Shown here: piece by piece, positions 50,501 to 60,000 of the stretch | Layout of the letters: the number at the start of each line of letters is the position of its first letter | How positions within the stretch are numbered: the stretch's first letter is position 1 | Assembly (NCBI GenBank): GCA_036852015.1 | Contig: JAANDG010000223.1 | Location: 152,176 to 216,175 of the forward strand | DNA length: 64,000 nt | Origin: Pelodera strongyloides | Taxonomy: Eukaryota > Nematoda > Chromadorea > Rhabditida > Rhabditidae | Direction of reading: 5' to 3' | Program-made: the position numbers and the translations under genes | Notes under the pieces: model-generated | The model's input: the letters and a program-made list of their open reading frames with translations, nothing else | Databases searched by the model: none | Told to the model about the DNA's origin: nothing

Positions 50501-50992
50501 CCATCCATACATCTTCATATAATTTCTGGAACTTTCCTTTATTCCTTTCCTCATCTCAGATACATCAACCATTCGTGTGACCCGAACTGTTCCACTCGTA
50601 TTATCCACATTGGATCGCAGGCGGAGGATAAGAAGATTATCATTACGGCCAACCGACCCATCAAGGCACTCGAAGAGGTTGGAATGCTTATCTTTAGCTA
50701 GCTGGACAGAATACTGAACTTTGAGGGAATATGGCAGGGTTTGACTGTAAAATTTGGAGAGAATTGTTGAATTCTGATAATTTATTATTTGAAGACTGTT
50801 GTGTCTATCAGTGTAGATTCTGTATAAGATGGTGTGTTTAGGGAGAGTATCTTTTGTTCTATTTATGTTCCGATGGCTTATATGTTATATCTTTTTTTTC
50901 AGCTCACCTACGACTATCAGTTCGACGTGGAAGATGAGACGAAGATTGCCTGTTTGTGTGGAGCACCAAATTGCCAAAAGTGGATGAACTAA
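31062..50992 (+). CDS. KMT2C/D-like: KMT2C/D (MLL3/MLL4-type) histone H3K4 methyltransferase
   Basis: Chromatin enzyme of the COMPASS-like MLL3/4 complex, which methylates H3K4 at enhancers. From ATG 31062 (MDDFSSESLGATATN) to TAA 50990-50992, I can splice 56 exons with GT/AG sites and consistent phase. They total 7020 nt, about 2339 residues. Domains in order: N-terminal PHD-like fingers (31609-32029), Gly/Arg-rich segments (33118-33750), a PHD cluster (34820-36389), an acidic stretch (37708-37836), an HMG-like box (38921 to about 39420), Gln/Pro-rich and coiled-coil segments (39420-42357), an extended PHD (45913 to about 47150), FYRN (47200-47349), FYRC (47969-48360), SET and post-SET (49404-50992). 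The protein is about half the length of human KMT2C/D (about 4900-5500 residues), mostly through shorter linkers. The second PHD run (GWRCLDCTVCEGCG, WRCQWCARCRRC) is diagnostic of KMT2C/D rather than KMT2A/B. Least certain exons: 34540-34641, 38488-38574 and the start of 44166-44349. Confidence 0.93.
31609..32029 (+). other. KMT2 N-terminal cysteine-rich (PHD-like) fingers
   Basis: Exons 31609-31775 and 31888-32029 encode CIECGEMSDG, then CYTCNTQIS, CCTSCKKYIHRDCDR and DDYVCHRCR. This is the Cys4-His-Cys3 order of a PHD finger preceded by an extra Cys pair. It probably corresponds to the reduced first PHD group of KMT2C/D. Only one full finger is apparent here. Confidence 0.7.
33880..34045. 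repeat. Intronic repeat with internal duplication
   Basis: Two copies of AATTTGCATACAATGCATTA-like sequence, each followed by GGATCGGGAGGTGAT. A single-copy relative lies at 40955-41065 in another intron of the same gene (GATCGTCCGCATTTGGCGGG). Confidence 0.7.
34354..34504. mobile_element. TTAA-flanked MITE (family 1) beside an exon
   Basis: TTAAAGCGAAATACCGGCCG at the left and GGTCGCTGCTTCGCTTTAA at the right. Its right end is only 35 bp before the acceptor of KMT2 exon 34540-34641, so it occupies the usual branch-point zone. Confidence 0.75.
34820..36389 (+). other. KMT2C/D second PHD finger cluster
   Basis: Four exons (34820-34933, 35183-35364, 35577-35735, 36280-36389) encode three consecutive PHD fingers: HICLVCGSVGRGEECS with YHTYCVGIHNK; VCEGCGEGRD with FHIYCLNPPL and WRCQWC; and CPKCVRLYQVGDQ with WYHGRCEGL and MRCSSC. 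Zinc-ligand Cys/His spacing is intact in all three. In mammals this cluster contacts histone H4, which is family knowledge and not visible here. Confidence 0.9.
36149..36247 (+). pseudogene. Relict duplicate of KMT2 exon 36523-36678 in an intron
   Basis: Intronic 36171-36223 (CTTCGGCTGAGGTCTTCAAC, then CAGATGAGAA) closely matches the exon segment at 36573-36625 (CTTCGGCCGAGATCTTCAAC, CAGATGAGAA). It is flanked by direct 17-bp copies of TATGAATTGTTCATATT at about 36149 and 36231. No splice sites; a dead fragment. Confidence 0.8.
38611..38756. mobile_element. Small palindromic MITE in a KMT2 intron
   Basis: Ends GGCCGTCTGCACGAACAGCG and GTTCGTGCATACGGCC are imperfect inverted copies. About 146 bp, non-coding, and different from the TTAA elements. 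Confidence 0.65.
38921..39420 (+). other. KMT2C/D HMG-like box
   Basis: Exons 38921-39046 and 39351-39570 join to read NKPHLKQQYPDWNDRVKQIQ, then CWRQLDGENRQKYVTLAREN. The order of aromatic and basic residues is that of the HMG box of KMT2C/D. A Gln/Pro-rich stretch follows directly. Confidence 0.8.
42400..42515. repeat. Tandem repeat in a KMT2 intron
   Basis: Three imperfect units of about 30 bp, each with CTAAGCTAACGATGCG or a near variant. Non-coding. Confidence 0.75.
43954..44101. mobile_element. MITE with GCAGGG termini next to a KMT2 exon
   Basis: Left terminus GCAGGGTATAAATTCCGTGC and right terminus GCACCAACCTATACCCCTGC are inverted copies. Related sequence lies at 25985-26135, and a fragment at about 63361-63420. 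The in-frame ORF of exon 44166-44349 extends back into this element, so the exon start is ambiguous. Confidence 0.7.
45913..47150 (+). other. KMT2C/D extended PHD (ePHD)
   Basis: Exons 45913-46026, 46258-46386, 46748-46867 and the start of 47113-47349 encode KCVLCGIVGDGDQNN, then LWVHLSCAIWSADVYE, MCHLCGGVGASLQC, SFHFPCAKRIG and LVCPKHHD. This is the canonical zinc-knuckle plus atypical PHD found just before FYRN in KMT2 proteins. Confidence 0.92.
47113..48426 (+). other. KMT2C/D FYRN and FYRC
   Basis: FYRN: LRLGSLTFVSQGQLLPEQ and KYIFP at the end of exon 47113-47349, continuing IRYFWHPSDPRLRV in 47596-47743. FYRC: exon 47969-48112 (LYGLTEPAITKITESLP) into 48318-48426 (VDSLYTYTFRHG). The two halves are separated by few residues, as in KMT2C/D rather than KMT2A/B, where a long cleaved linker intervenes. 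Confidence 0.9.
47476..47583. repeat. (TTA)n microsatellite
   Basis: About 100 bp of mostly ATT units with a few interruptions, in the KMT2 intron between FYRN-encoding exons. The Ile- and Leu-rich ORFs across it are artefacts. It ends 13 bp before exon 47596. Confidence 0.95.
49190..49400. repeat. Local duplications before the SET exon
   Basis: The block CAGGTTGAGC is present at about 49209 and 49310, with a third GGTTGAGC at 49387. TAAATTCGTTTCTTTAC is at 49253 and 49353, and CTAAACAAAATATTAAATTC is also duplicated. The result is several acceptor-like sites just upstream of the SET exon that begins at 49404. Confidence 0.75.
49404..50992 (+). other. KMT2 SET and post-SET domain
   Basis: Exons 49404-49491 (GLYAKRDIDMGAMIIEY), 50096-50205 (RYVAQNRGVYMFRID, IVDATMAGGCAR), 50560-50677 (YINHSCDPNCSTR) and 50903-50992 (LTYDYQF, CLCGAPNCQKWMN). 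The NHSC cofactor motif, the catalytic Tyr region and the Cys pattern of post-SET are all present, so the enzyme looks active. The segment joining the preceding VYLAR to GLYA is shorter than usual in the family. Confidence 0.95.
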
Positions 50993-52400
50993 TCAAGACT
51001 ACACCGGTTGTGTTCTTTACATTTTTTGTGTAGAGTTCAGACTTAGGCGCAGGCCATTGCTTGTGATTCTGATTCTTCCGCTCTCTTTCTGTATACTGTA
51101 CACAGGAGCTGCACGTCTTCTCCCCTCTCTCCTAGTGCACCTGCTCTCTTCCCGACTGTCTGTCCTCTCTGTGCTTCTGCTTCTGGTGTGCTGCTGGCCA
51201 GCCCCTCTTCTTTCTTTGCATCTTTTCCGCTCTCTCGCTATCACTCTATCTCTCTCCACTGCATCCTTCTCTTCCCGTCATTGGAGATATAGTCCCTGGC
51301 TAGCGATCTGATATTGATTGATTGTAATATTGATTGATTGTACTGTCGTCATGTACATAGTCAATTATACGCCCATGCTCAAACAAAATTGTTGAATTTG
51401 TTCTACATTTTACGTGAGTAATCTCATCTTTTTCAATTAATTTATTATTTTTGAGCTCTAGCCAATGCGCTCTCCGTGCCACTAATTTTATAGTACTTAA
51501 ACAAGTCTTATCGTTTTTACAGATTGTTTGATTGCTCGGTTATGATTTTTTTAATATAGTCTTAAAGTTTGATGTAAGTTTGTTTGAGCTACCCGTTTTA
51601 CGCCCTATTGGGATATCGTTATGTAGTTGTCGGAAGTTTCTCTCATAAGTAATGACCAGTTTGAAATTTTGAACTATTGTTTTTTTTCAAATATTATATT
51701 TTTTGTATATACATACAACTGTTGACCGTATTTGCAGATGTTCTATTATATAACGCATCCCTTTGCCTCACGTTATCGATAATTTTATTCACTAACAATT
51801 ATTATTTTATAATTGGGGGTCAAGACATCTCTGAATCTCGAACAGAGTGCATTTTTCATATATAGTTTGTAACTTGTACTCAAAGTCAATTCCCCAATCC
51901 TGTCTTTGCTTTGTAGTTTGTATTTAGGGAGGGGGGAGCCTTTATCCCTAGAGTACCGCCTCCATCCGACCACCCAGTTATTATTTTGTCTGTAAATGTG
52001 TTGTTCCCCAAAAGTTCTAATAAGCGTCCACTTTCACTTGTATGTTCCATTTTGTGCCCCTCGTATTATTACAGTTTGTAGTACCAGTTATTTTGTAGTT
52101 TGTATTATGTTGTCCAACTGCGTTCTGTATGTTTGAATAGAATACTATTATTATTGATTTAGCAGCATCCAAGAAATCCCATAGAGTTTTATTTACCCTT
52201 ATACTGTACCGTTTCTCTATTTTATTCTGACAAGCTAGTTTTTGGAGTTAGCTGAAGTTTCTGATTGTTTCTGCGTCTCGCACTTTGTTCGTGTACTCAT
52301 ACTTTGCTCTATGTGTTATTTGCGATCATTAGCCACAATTCAAAGATAATTATGATTTAATAAGTCGTAGAATAAAGATTTGTTTTTACGAATGTCAGTT
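50993..52400 (+). other. KMT2 3' untranslated region and polyadenylation signal
   Basis: Non-coding stretch after the stop codon, pyrimidine-rich at first (51075-51270). The first well-placed AATAAA is at 52371-52376, which would give a 3' UTR of about 1.4 kb. The extent is inference. Confidence 0.5.
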
Positions 52401-52531
52401 GGATTGTATTGTGATGCGTGATGGAGAGTTAGAGCTACTTGGTATTTTTGTTGGGTACACAATGTGGTAGGTTTTCCCTTGGGGATTTTTGGTTTCGTTT
52501 CTAAAAAAAAAGTTTACAGTTTACCTTGTTA

Positions 52532-52971
52532 TCTTATTATATAAAGGAGAAGAGTTTGTCACGGGTTTGTTTTATGTGCACAACGAAATCCCTTCATAAA
52601 GAAAATTCTTCGATCGAAAGAATACAAAATCTTTGTCGCTGGCGAGATTCGAACCCACAGCAGCACACAATCTCTCGATTCACAGTCCAACGCTCTAGGT
52701 TGAGCTATGCTAGCTTTTATAGGGGTAGCAATATGCTCTACATAAGCACCGTCAGTGGCAAATTTGCATGGTAGCATTAGTCGAGTGGAGATCCAAACTG
52801 ATTATTATACGTTTCCACAATCAGAGACGTGTGAATGTAGTGGCACGGAAGAGAAGAGACGAGAGTTAACTTTTTACATTGTAGCAATTCTTTTTTCAAA
52901 TAGGGAAACAATCGGCCGAAGGCCGATTCCTCCAGTCGGAGAAGAGCCCGTAGGGCTCTTCGAACGGCTGG
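52532..52971 (+). mobile_element. Non-autonomous Helitron upstream of ADAT3
   Basis: 5' TCTTATTATATAAAGGAGAA after an A. The 3' end has two perfect stems (AATCGGCC-GAA-GGCCGATT and GAAGAGCCC-GTA-GGGCTCTTC), then CTGG followed by T. Length 440 bp. Boundaries fit Helitron insertion between A and T without duplication. It carries a tRNA-like insert and ends 91 bp before the ADAT3 start codon. Confidence 0.8.
52634..52716 (-). repeat. tRNA-like sequence carried by the Helitron
   Basis: The reverse complement shows ATAGCTCAACCTAGAGCG (A-box-like) and GTGGGTTCGAATCTCGCC (B box), with a plausible anticodon arm (TTGGACTGTGAATCGAG, one mismatch). The variable region is long and the acceptor stem pairs poorly, so it is a tRNA-derived relic rather than a functional gene. 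Confidence 0.55.
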
Positions 52972-53062
52972 TTGTGCAATAATGGCGAAATAGAGGAACC
53001 GCATTGTTCGAAGTCTTGCTGATATAATATTGATTTGTATTCTGCATAAACTTTTTGTTTAG

Positions 53063-55519
53063 ATGACCGCTCTCAAACGATGTTCTTCTTCCGAGGTTGA
53101 TGGGGAAATACCGCATAAAACGGCGAGGATTTCATCTGAAGCGACTACAAGGTACACATTAATTAAGTAGTTTTGGAAGGTACGGTAGATGAATTTTGTG
53201 GAAGCAAACATGTAATTGTTCTGCGAGTTTTGAAACAAAGTTTTGTTCAGTGGTTCAGGTGAGTTCAGGGTGACCGTTACCGTATTCAACACGAGTTGGG
53301 TATACTTTCTTCTTGTGTGCTACCATTGGTGTTTTAGCTAGTGGTTAATGGTTATGGTAAATGACTTTATGTTTAGTTTTGAATTGTTTCCACTTTTGGG
53401 CGAAGAAAAGGTTCGAGAAGAAGTTTCCCTGGAACGTTTCTTGGCGATTGTAGTCTCGGATAAGAAGCTAATTGGGGAAATATTAAAGGTGAGGTGTTCT
53501 TTATGAAGGTATAGAGATTATATATATCTATGTTAAACTCTTTATTAATAAAAAAAAATTGTTATGGGCGAAATTAACATATTTCAACCATTGTATGTAT
53601 TACTCCTTTCATGTCTGTTATGCTTCAGTCTTCAGTTTCATTTCAATCATTCAGAAACTTGCACCTCTCGAAGATAAGTACTCTCATTTGAAGCGAATTA
53701 AGGATGGAAGAATATTGATTGGACCCAAAAATGGGGAAACGACGAGTGATGTGCCATGTACGTTTTTGTTAGACGATATACGTTTATGTGTTTATGAATA
53801 CCACTTTATTCACATACAATCATCACACATAGACTTAAGCATGTAGAATCCAGGGTCCCGTTTTTTCCAAAGTCGGGGATCTTCATTGTAGTTCCAATCC
53901 GGGCGGTGTCTCTCGGCCGATGTGTCCCGAGAGAGTAGAGGGTAAAGGGCAGGGAAGTGACCATTGTCGAATGTAGGGAATTGTTAGGATAGTGAAGTGA
54001 AGACGAATTAGTGATGGCGCGAACATTTATTACGAATATACATGTTCTGAAGTTTTCATTCTAAATGTTCTGAGCTTATTTATCTAAAAGAGAATTTGTC
54101 ACATTGCTTTATTGGAACATGACAAGTTCTTTGAATTAGAAGGCAATCAACTTATTATCACTTTATTGAATGTCATCTTTTAGTTACTATCGATTACGGG
54201 TGTTGACAGCATTGTGGAAGTAGAAGTTCCAGCCAGAAAGCCATTAACAAGGAGGCAATTTGATTGGGCTAAACAGAGGTGACACATAATATTTTGGTTT
54301 TTGAATCGAAGCCGAAGATTCTGACAAGTTGTTGTGAATGGGTACTTTACATGAAGAGAATGTTGTCTTATGGTTAGGATGTTTTTTTGCTGATGGAAGC
54401 GTAAATGTTTCACGCATGGTTTATCCTTCATGTTATGTGCGGTGCATCGCTTATCTCATGTTTATTGGTGGTAAGGATCTTAGGGCCCGCTTAGGGGTAT
54501 TGTTCTAATAGTTGAAAAGTCTACCCGTGTACCGTATCCTCACTGTTTAGGTGGCCTACGGCCTTCCATGGAGACCCCGGACTTGAAGCGATACTTCGTG
54601 GAAGTTTTATCAGCGACAACCGAGAATATTTACGAAAGTACGTTCTAGGTTCTATAAACCCTTTTTAGTTATTTCCAAAATTAGTACTTCTTCAGCTTTA
54701 CAACTAGTTCGTTTCATATTATTTTTCAAAATGTTTATTTAGATTTTCAACACGTGCAATTGAAACTGGTTGTGTGGTTGTTCAAGACGGGGGAGAGGTT
54801 GTTAGTGGAACACGAGGACACTATTTATTAGGTGAGGGTTTATGCTTTTATTTTATGTTTTTATGAACTATGTATGTTTCTGTAGTTAGCTATATGATGG
54901 TGTGTGTATAATATGTAGCAGAACAATGTTCTACCTATGAATAATAATGTATACTGTAATAATTCGTTGTCAGGTCAGAATTGTTGTGTTGATTCTGATT
55001 TTCAGATCACCCCGTAATGTGTTGTGTCCGATCGTTGGCTGAGTATCGTGCATCTACGCAGTCAAAGCACTATCTGGCTACAGGATGTGATGTCTTTTTG
55101 AGAGATGAGCCATGTGCTATGTGTGCCATGGGATTGGTACATGCCAGAGCTGCCAGGGTTTTCTTTTGTCGGTAAGTTTTGCCCTATTTTAACCAGATAT
55201 ATACATGGAACGATCGTATTATATCTATGATGTGATGTACCATTGTTTAGATGGGCACATACTTGCATTTACAAATCATTCGACGGTTAATTGTGCTGTT
55301 CCTTGTAGATAGTGAGAGTATTAGCCGTTCGTGTTGTGTAATATTGTTATGATTTACTATTATTAGTTTACTTTCTTCAGACGGTCGTCCAACGGTGTAT
55401 TTTGTAACGGAGGATGGCAGTTACATCTGGAACCAAGACTTAACCACCATTATGATGCATATTATTTGAAATTAGACGAAAAAGAGGAAACAGAATTGAA
55501 CGCGTGTGGATCTGTATAG
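53063..55519 (+). CDS. ADAT3: tRNA-specific adenosine deaminase subunit 3 (ADAT3)
   Basis: Non-catalytic partner of ADAT2; the heterodimer converts A34 to inosine in tRNA anticodons. Exons: 53063-53151 ([15 protein letters not shown]), 53377-53488, 53655 to about 53750, 54184-54278 ([11 protein letters not shown]), 54551-54637 ([15 protein letters not shown]), 54743-54831, 55006-55171 and 55381-55519 ([10 protein letters not shown], ending NACGSV, stop). Total 873 nt, 290 residues, against about 350 in human. The deaminase zinc site is present: DHPVM, then [14 protein letters not shown]. The catalytic Glu of HAE is replaced (HPV), as is typical of ADAT3. Only the third exon's donor is weak: phase requires a site at GTGCCA (53751), although a better-looking GTACGT at 53758 would break the frame. 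AATAAA lies at 55574-55579. Confidence 0.92.
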
Positions 55520-56275
55520 TATAACAGCGTGCTTATTTTTTAGATAAGCGACTCATTTGCATGTTAGACACATAATAAAGATAATATGTTTATCCCTTTA
55601 GAACTGTTGATAATTTGAAATAAGGTATAAGTTATGTAAAGACTTTGAATGGTACACTCGGATATACGATACAGTTATTGTTAACGTTGATTGTTAGTTT
55701 ATTGTTGGTTTTTTTTGTTGACAGTTCACTTAGGTGATGCCGTTCATTTTACATTAATTGCGCGGGATTATTGTTATTATTGTATGATCGTATGATTATT
55801 TGATTGCGGTTTTTATACAGATTCGTTAAGTTTATGATGCTAATAAATGTTTTTTTTCAGTACTGGTACATGTATGTGAATATGTGGTTAAATGACTGTA
55901 TATGGGATATTTTCAAGAACTTGCCTCCGTTTTGGTTTTGTGGCATTCTTTCACTGCCCACTGCTATGCAACCTTTAGAAATAGATTTTTATTTCGTTCT
56001 TTGGATCTCCCTGCTACCTTGTAGTGATGGATTTATAAGGGTTTCAATCAATTTATAACTTATGTGACTTGTATTTCCCAGCAATTCATTTGCAACACGC
56101 AATTAGTTTAATTGTAAAAGCTCTTTGGTGAAGATGACGTAAACTGAACTGAAGTATAGGTTCCGTATATGAACCTTCCCCTTATAGGTTCCGTATATGA
56201 ACCTTCCCCTAAGGTTCAATTTTTATCTATGACTCTCGTTCCAGGTCTGTCCTATTATAAAATTGGACACTGACA
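55520..56275. other. Spacer between ADAT3 and AASDH
   Basis: Holds the ADAT3 3' end (AATAAA at 55574) and the presumed AASDH promoter. A 29-bp unit (GGTTCCGTATATGAACCTTC, then CCCTTA) occurs twice in tandem at about 56158-56212. Each copy contains the dyad GGTTC-CGTATAT-GAACC. The plus ORF at 55804-56058 matches no family. Confidence 0.5.
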
Positions 56276-59200
56276 ATGCGAATGCATGAGGAATTCCGTT
56301 TTGTGGATCTGTGTGTTCCGAATGCCGAAGAATGGAACTCATCGAGAATCAGAATAGAAGTTGAATTGTGGAAACAAAGACTGAAAGAGGAGAATATTCA
56401 TCAAGGAGAAATTATTGGAATCGATATGAAGAGAGGAGCACAGATGATACTCTTGCTCATTGCGTGAGTTTTTTTTTAACATTTTTGCCATATTATTACT
56501 TTGTGTGCGTGAACTCACCAATAAACATTATATTATTCTAGCGCGTTGGTATTATTTGAATATCTCGTTTCTTTGTAACCTAGTTCGTGTTTATTACTTG
56601 AGAATGAAATTAGTAGGGTTATAGAGGTTTTTTGAAACATGAGCAAAGAAAATGACAGGAAGAAAATCATGCTAGTCAAACCAGGTTCCCTAGAGTTAAG
56701 GAGGTAAAGTCTGATTCTTCCTTCGGTGATCGTTCACAAGATCCGCTTATTGCAAGCTATAAGTAAGAAAAACAAGTGCATCGCTTGTTTCAGTCTAATT
56801 GAAGAACACATCGGATTTTGCTTCATTCCTGGGAACGTTCCTGTAGAAGAATTGAAGGTTGACGCAGTACTAAGACATATGAACGCAAGTTTTGTAGTGG
56901 AAAAGGTGAGTAATGTTTCCTCTTCTTTCAGATTCCGTTTTCGGTCATACTGTAACTAAAGTTCACCTTTTTGTTTTTAACTACTATAACAGTTCTCCCC
57001 AGTTTTCATGTACTGTACGGTAGTCTGATATACGGTAGGTTAATTTACTAAATGCCCTTTCCCCTTCTCATGTACGTAGACTTGCCTATTTCGTTCTCAC
57101 TCTCCGTCTCTCCGTAGCTAATTCGTCAAGACCAGCACAACCAAGTAGTAGGACATTGAGCCTTTGTTCATATGCTGGTTTATGTGAATTTATGTAAATT
57201 TGCTTGCTGTGAGATGAGTAGTAAGCTACTTCTTACAACTATTATTCAACTTGTTTACAATGCCCAATTTTCAGCTTACCACTACCAACTCGGTGTCTAC
57301 ACGGAATCGCAACACATCATATGTTATCTTCACTTCTGGCACCACATCAAAACCAAAGAGAGTTGAAGTTCCTTGGACTGCAATTATGCCTAACGTTGAA
57401 GATTTCAAGTAAGGTTTACATTTTTATTAAGTAAAGATCAACATCCACGACATCCACGTTAACCAAGAAAAAAGATCAACACACGCATGTTTCTGCTTGG
57501 AATTTTTCGCCACGAACGCTTATTTTCTTCCTTGCCCGGGAACTTTTTCCTTTTCTTGTATTGTGCCCTTTCTCATAAGCTTAGTTCATGTTAGTGTTCT
57601 TCTAAGTGAAGACTCTACTCGGAAGGGGAGATTTCTCCCAGGGAAAAATGGACTACTTTGTATTGTTCAGGGACGAATTGAATGTTTCCACCACGGATAC
57701 CGTACTCTTCACAACTTCAGTGTTCTTTGATCCCTCCATCATCGAATTATTCTTATCGTTCTTTGGAGGCTGTCGGCTGGTAATCTGTCCGTGCGAATAT
57801 CGATCGAATCCCAGGATATTTCATGACACTTTATTGATTTATGAACCAACCATTATACAGGTACTGTATACTAATCTTGTTTGACTGCAAAGTGAAACAT
57901 TGTTTTTGACCAGTTGTTTTCGAACTTGTTCCAGTACCCGTATCACATACCTGTTCAAGGAAGTCATGAAAATTATTTGCCCTGCTAGAATATTTAGAAA
58001 TGTGTGGTATAGTACCGATTCAATCGTTGGTGAGATAAGTGTTTAATGTAGAATCGTGAATATGAACTTACAGCTCACGCCGGCAGTTGTCACCCTTCTC
58101 CACGAAGAGACAATATCTTGGATTTTTGGTGAACGCAGCTCAGTGAAGATTCTAATGGTAAGATACATGCAAATGTTTGTCACAGTGTTTTGACATTCGT
58201 GAAAACAATGCGATGAGATTGCTGTCAAGAAGCCAAATCACGGTGTTTTGATAACTAAAACATCTTAATTTAGCCGACAATTTACTTCCACGCTGTTTTG
58301 GTTACTAAAACGCCTTGATTTGGCCATCAAATTCTTGCCACGCGGTGTGTGTTTTGGCACAAAAATGACTGTGGCAAGCTTTTCACCCGTTCAGAGTCTT
58401 GCCACAGCTTTTTCTGGCACAGAAAATGAATGTGGCAATCTTTTCACCCGTTTAGAGTCTTGCCACAGTGTTTTCTGGCACAAAAAATTACTGTGGCAAG
58501 CTTTTCTGCCCAAAAAATGACTGTGGCAACCTTTTCACCCGTTCGGAGTCTCGCCACAGTGTTTTCTGGCACAAAAAATTACTGTGGCAAGCTTTTCACC
58601 CGTTCAGAGCCTCGCCACAGTGTTTTCTGGCACAAAAAATTACTGTGGCAAGCTTTTCTGGCTCAAAAAATGACTGTGGCAACCTTTTCACCCGTTCGGA
58701 GTCTCGCCACAGTGTTTTCTGGCACAAAAAATAACTGTGGCAAGCTTTTCACCCATTCAGAGTCTCGCCACAGTGTTTTCTGGCACAAAACATTACTGTG
58801 GCAAGCTTTTCTGGCACAAAAAATGGCTGTGGCAACCTCTTCACCCGTTCGGAGTCTCGCCACAGTGTTTCCTGGCACAAAAAATGACTGTGGCAAGCTT
58901 TTCTGGCACAAAAAATGACTGTGGCAAGCTTTTCTGGCACAAAAAATGACTGTGGCAAGCTTTTCACCTTTTCACCCGTTCGGAGTCTCGCCACAGTGTT
59001 TTCTGGCACAAAAAATGACTGTGGCAAGCTTTTCACTCGTTGGTCTCGCCACAGTGTTTTCTGGCACAAAAAATGACTGTGGCAAGCTTTTCACCCGTTC
59101 AGAGTCTCGCCACAGTGTTTTCTGGCACAAAAAAATGACTGTGACAAGCTTTTCACTCGTTGGTTCTCGCCACAGTGTTTTCTGGCACAAAAAATTACTG

Positions 59201-59653
59201 TGGCAAGCTTTTCACCCGTTCAGAGTCTCGCCACAGTGTTTTCTGGCACAAAAAAATGACTGTGACAAGCTTTTCACTCGTTGGTCTCGCCACAGTGTTT
59301 TCTGGCACAAAAAATTACTGTGGCAAGCTTTTCACCCATTCAGAGTCTCGCCACAGTGTTTTCTGGCACAAAAAATGACTGTAAATATATTCTTGGAAAT
59401 AATTTCCACTAACTTTATATAAACGCGTAGGTCCACAAGAGTTGACACAGAAAAAGATGTTGATTACGAATCAATGAATTTGGTTCCACAAACAGCCACT
59501 CCGATTTCAGATTGGTGGTGCAATGTTTCCTCTGGACTTCCTGCGTCCTCATCTTCTACCGCGTTCTCTCAACGAATTTGCAGTGCGGGTTTTTAACGTG
59601 TATGGAGTCACAGAAGTATCATGTTGGGCGTCTATCCAAGAAATTGAGCAAAG
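56276..59653 (+). CDS. AASDH: AASDH/ACSF4-type acyl-adenylating enzyme, 5' half only
   Basis: Member of the ANL (acyl-CoA synthetase/NRPS adenylation) superfamily, related to beta-alanine-activating enzyme. Exons: 56276-56463 (MRMHEEFRFVDLCVPN), 56794-56905, 57275-57408 (SYVIFTSGTTSKPKRVEV, then MPNVEDF), 57671-57860 (DTVLFTTSVFFDPSIIELF), 58074-58157 (LTPAVVTLLHEE, SSVKILM) and 59511-59653 (IGGAMFPLDFLR, VFNVYGVTEVSCWASIQEI). All joins keep phase. The P-loop-like TSGTTxKPK and the YGxTE adenylate motif are present. About 284 residues are covered. The rest of the adenylation domain, the carrier domain and the beta-propeller are not found before 64000. The exon order matches AASDH better than acyl-CoA synthetases. 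The gene is either truncated or has a very long next intron. Confidence 0.85.
58225..59385. repeat. Minisatellite with self-complementary unit in an AASDH intron
   Basis: About 15 or more units of about 61 bp, or a 31-bp short form, built from TTTTCTGGCACAAAAAATGA, CTGTGGCAAGCTTTTCACCC and GAGTCTCGCCACAGTG. CTGTGGCAAG and CTTGCCACAG within a unit are complementary, later units having one mismatch. A related 50-bp unit (GTTTTGGTTACTAAAACGCC) precedes it. The overlapping ORFs of 70-162 residues on both strands are artefacts. Confidence 0.95.
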
Positions 59654-59702
59654 GTTTTTTTTCTTGAGAATTCATTACGTGTATTGCAGTATTACCACAT
59701 AA

Positions 59703-59817
<115 letters not shown>

Positions 59818-59906
59818 CACACATAGACACACACATGCACCCAAATGCACTGAGAGAGCTGTCGCAGCAACTCCATATAGAGGATTGGATAAGACGTAAA
59901 GAAGTT

Positions 59907-60000
59907 AAAGCAGTATGATAAGCGGTTTTTGAGACGTATTCTGGGCGCTGTATTCTCATGTAGTGTATGCAAATGCCGGCGCGATATGCGCCGATTTTTT
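59907..60000. mobile_element. 5' fragment of a TTAAAGC element
   Basis: TTAAAGCAGTATGATAAGCG, then GTTTTTGAGACGTATTCTGG and GCGCTGTATTCTCATG. The same order of blocks is seen near 594-670. No mirrored right end was found nearby. Confidence 0.45.

Noticed and set aside
51057..51311. ORFs on both strands in the KMT2 3' UTR
   Set aside because: Pyrimidine-rich low-complexity sequence after the stop codon.
52634..52716. A functional tRNA gene (GTG-like anticodon)
   Set aside because: One mismatch in the anticodon stem, a long variable region and a poorly pairing acceptor stem; it lies inside a Helitron.
58430..59422. ORFs of 158-162 residues on the plus strand with repeated Cys/His/Trp patterns
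   Set aside because: They lie wholly inside a minisatellite, exist in several frames and on both strands, and sit in an intron whose flanking exons join in phase.
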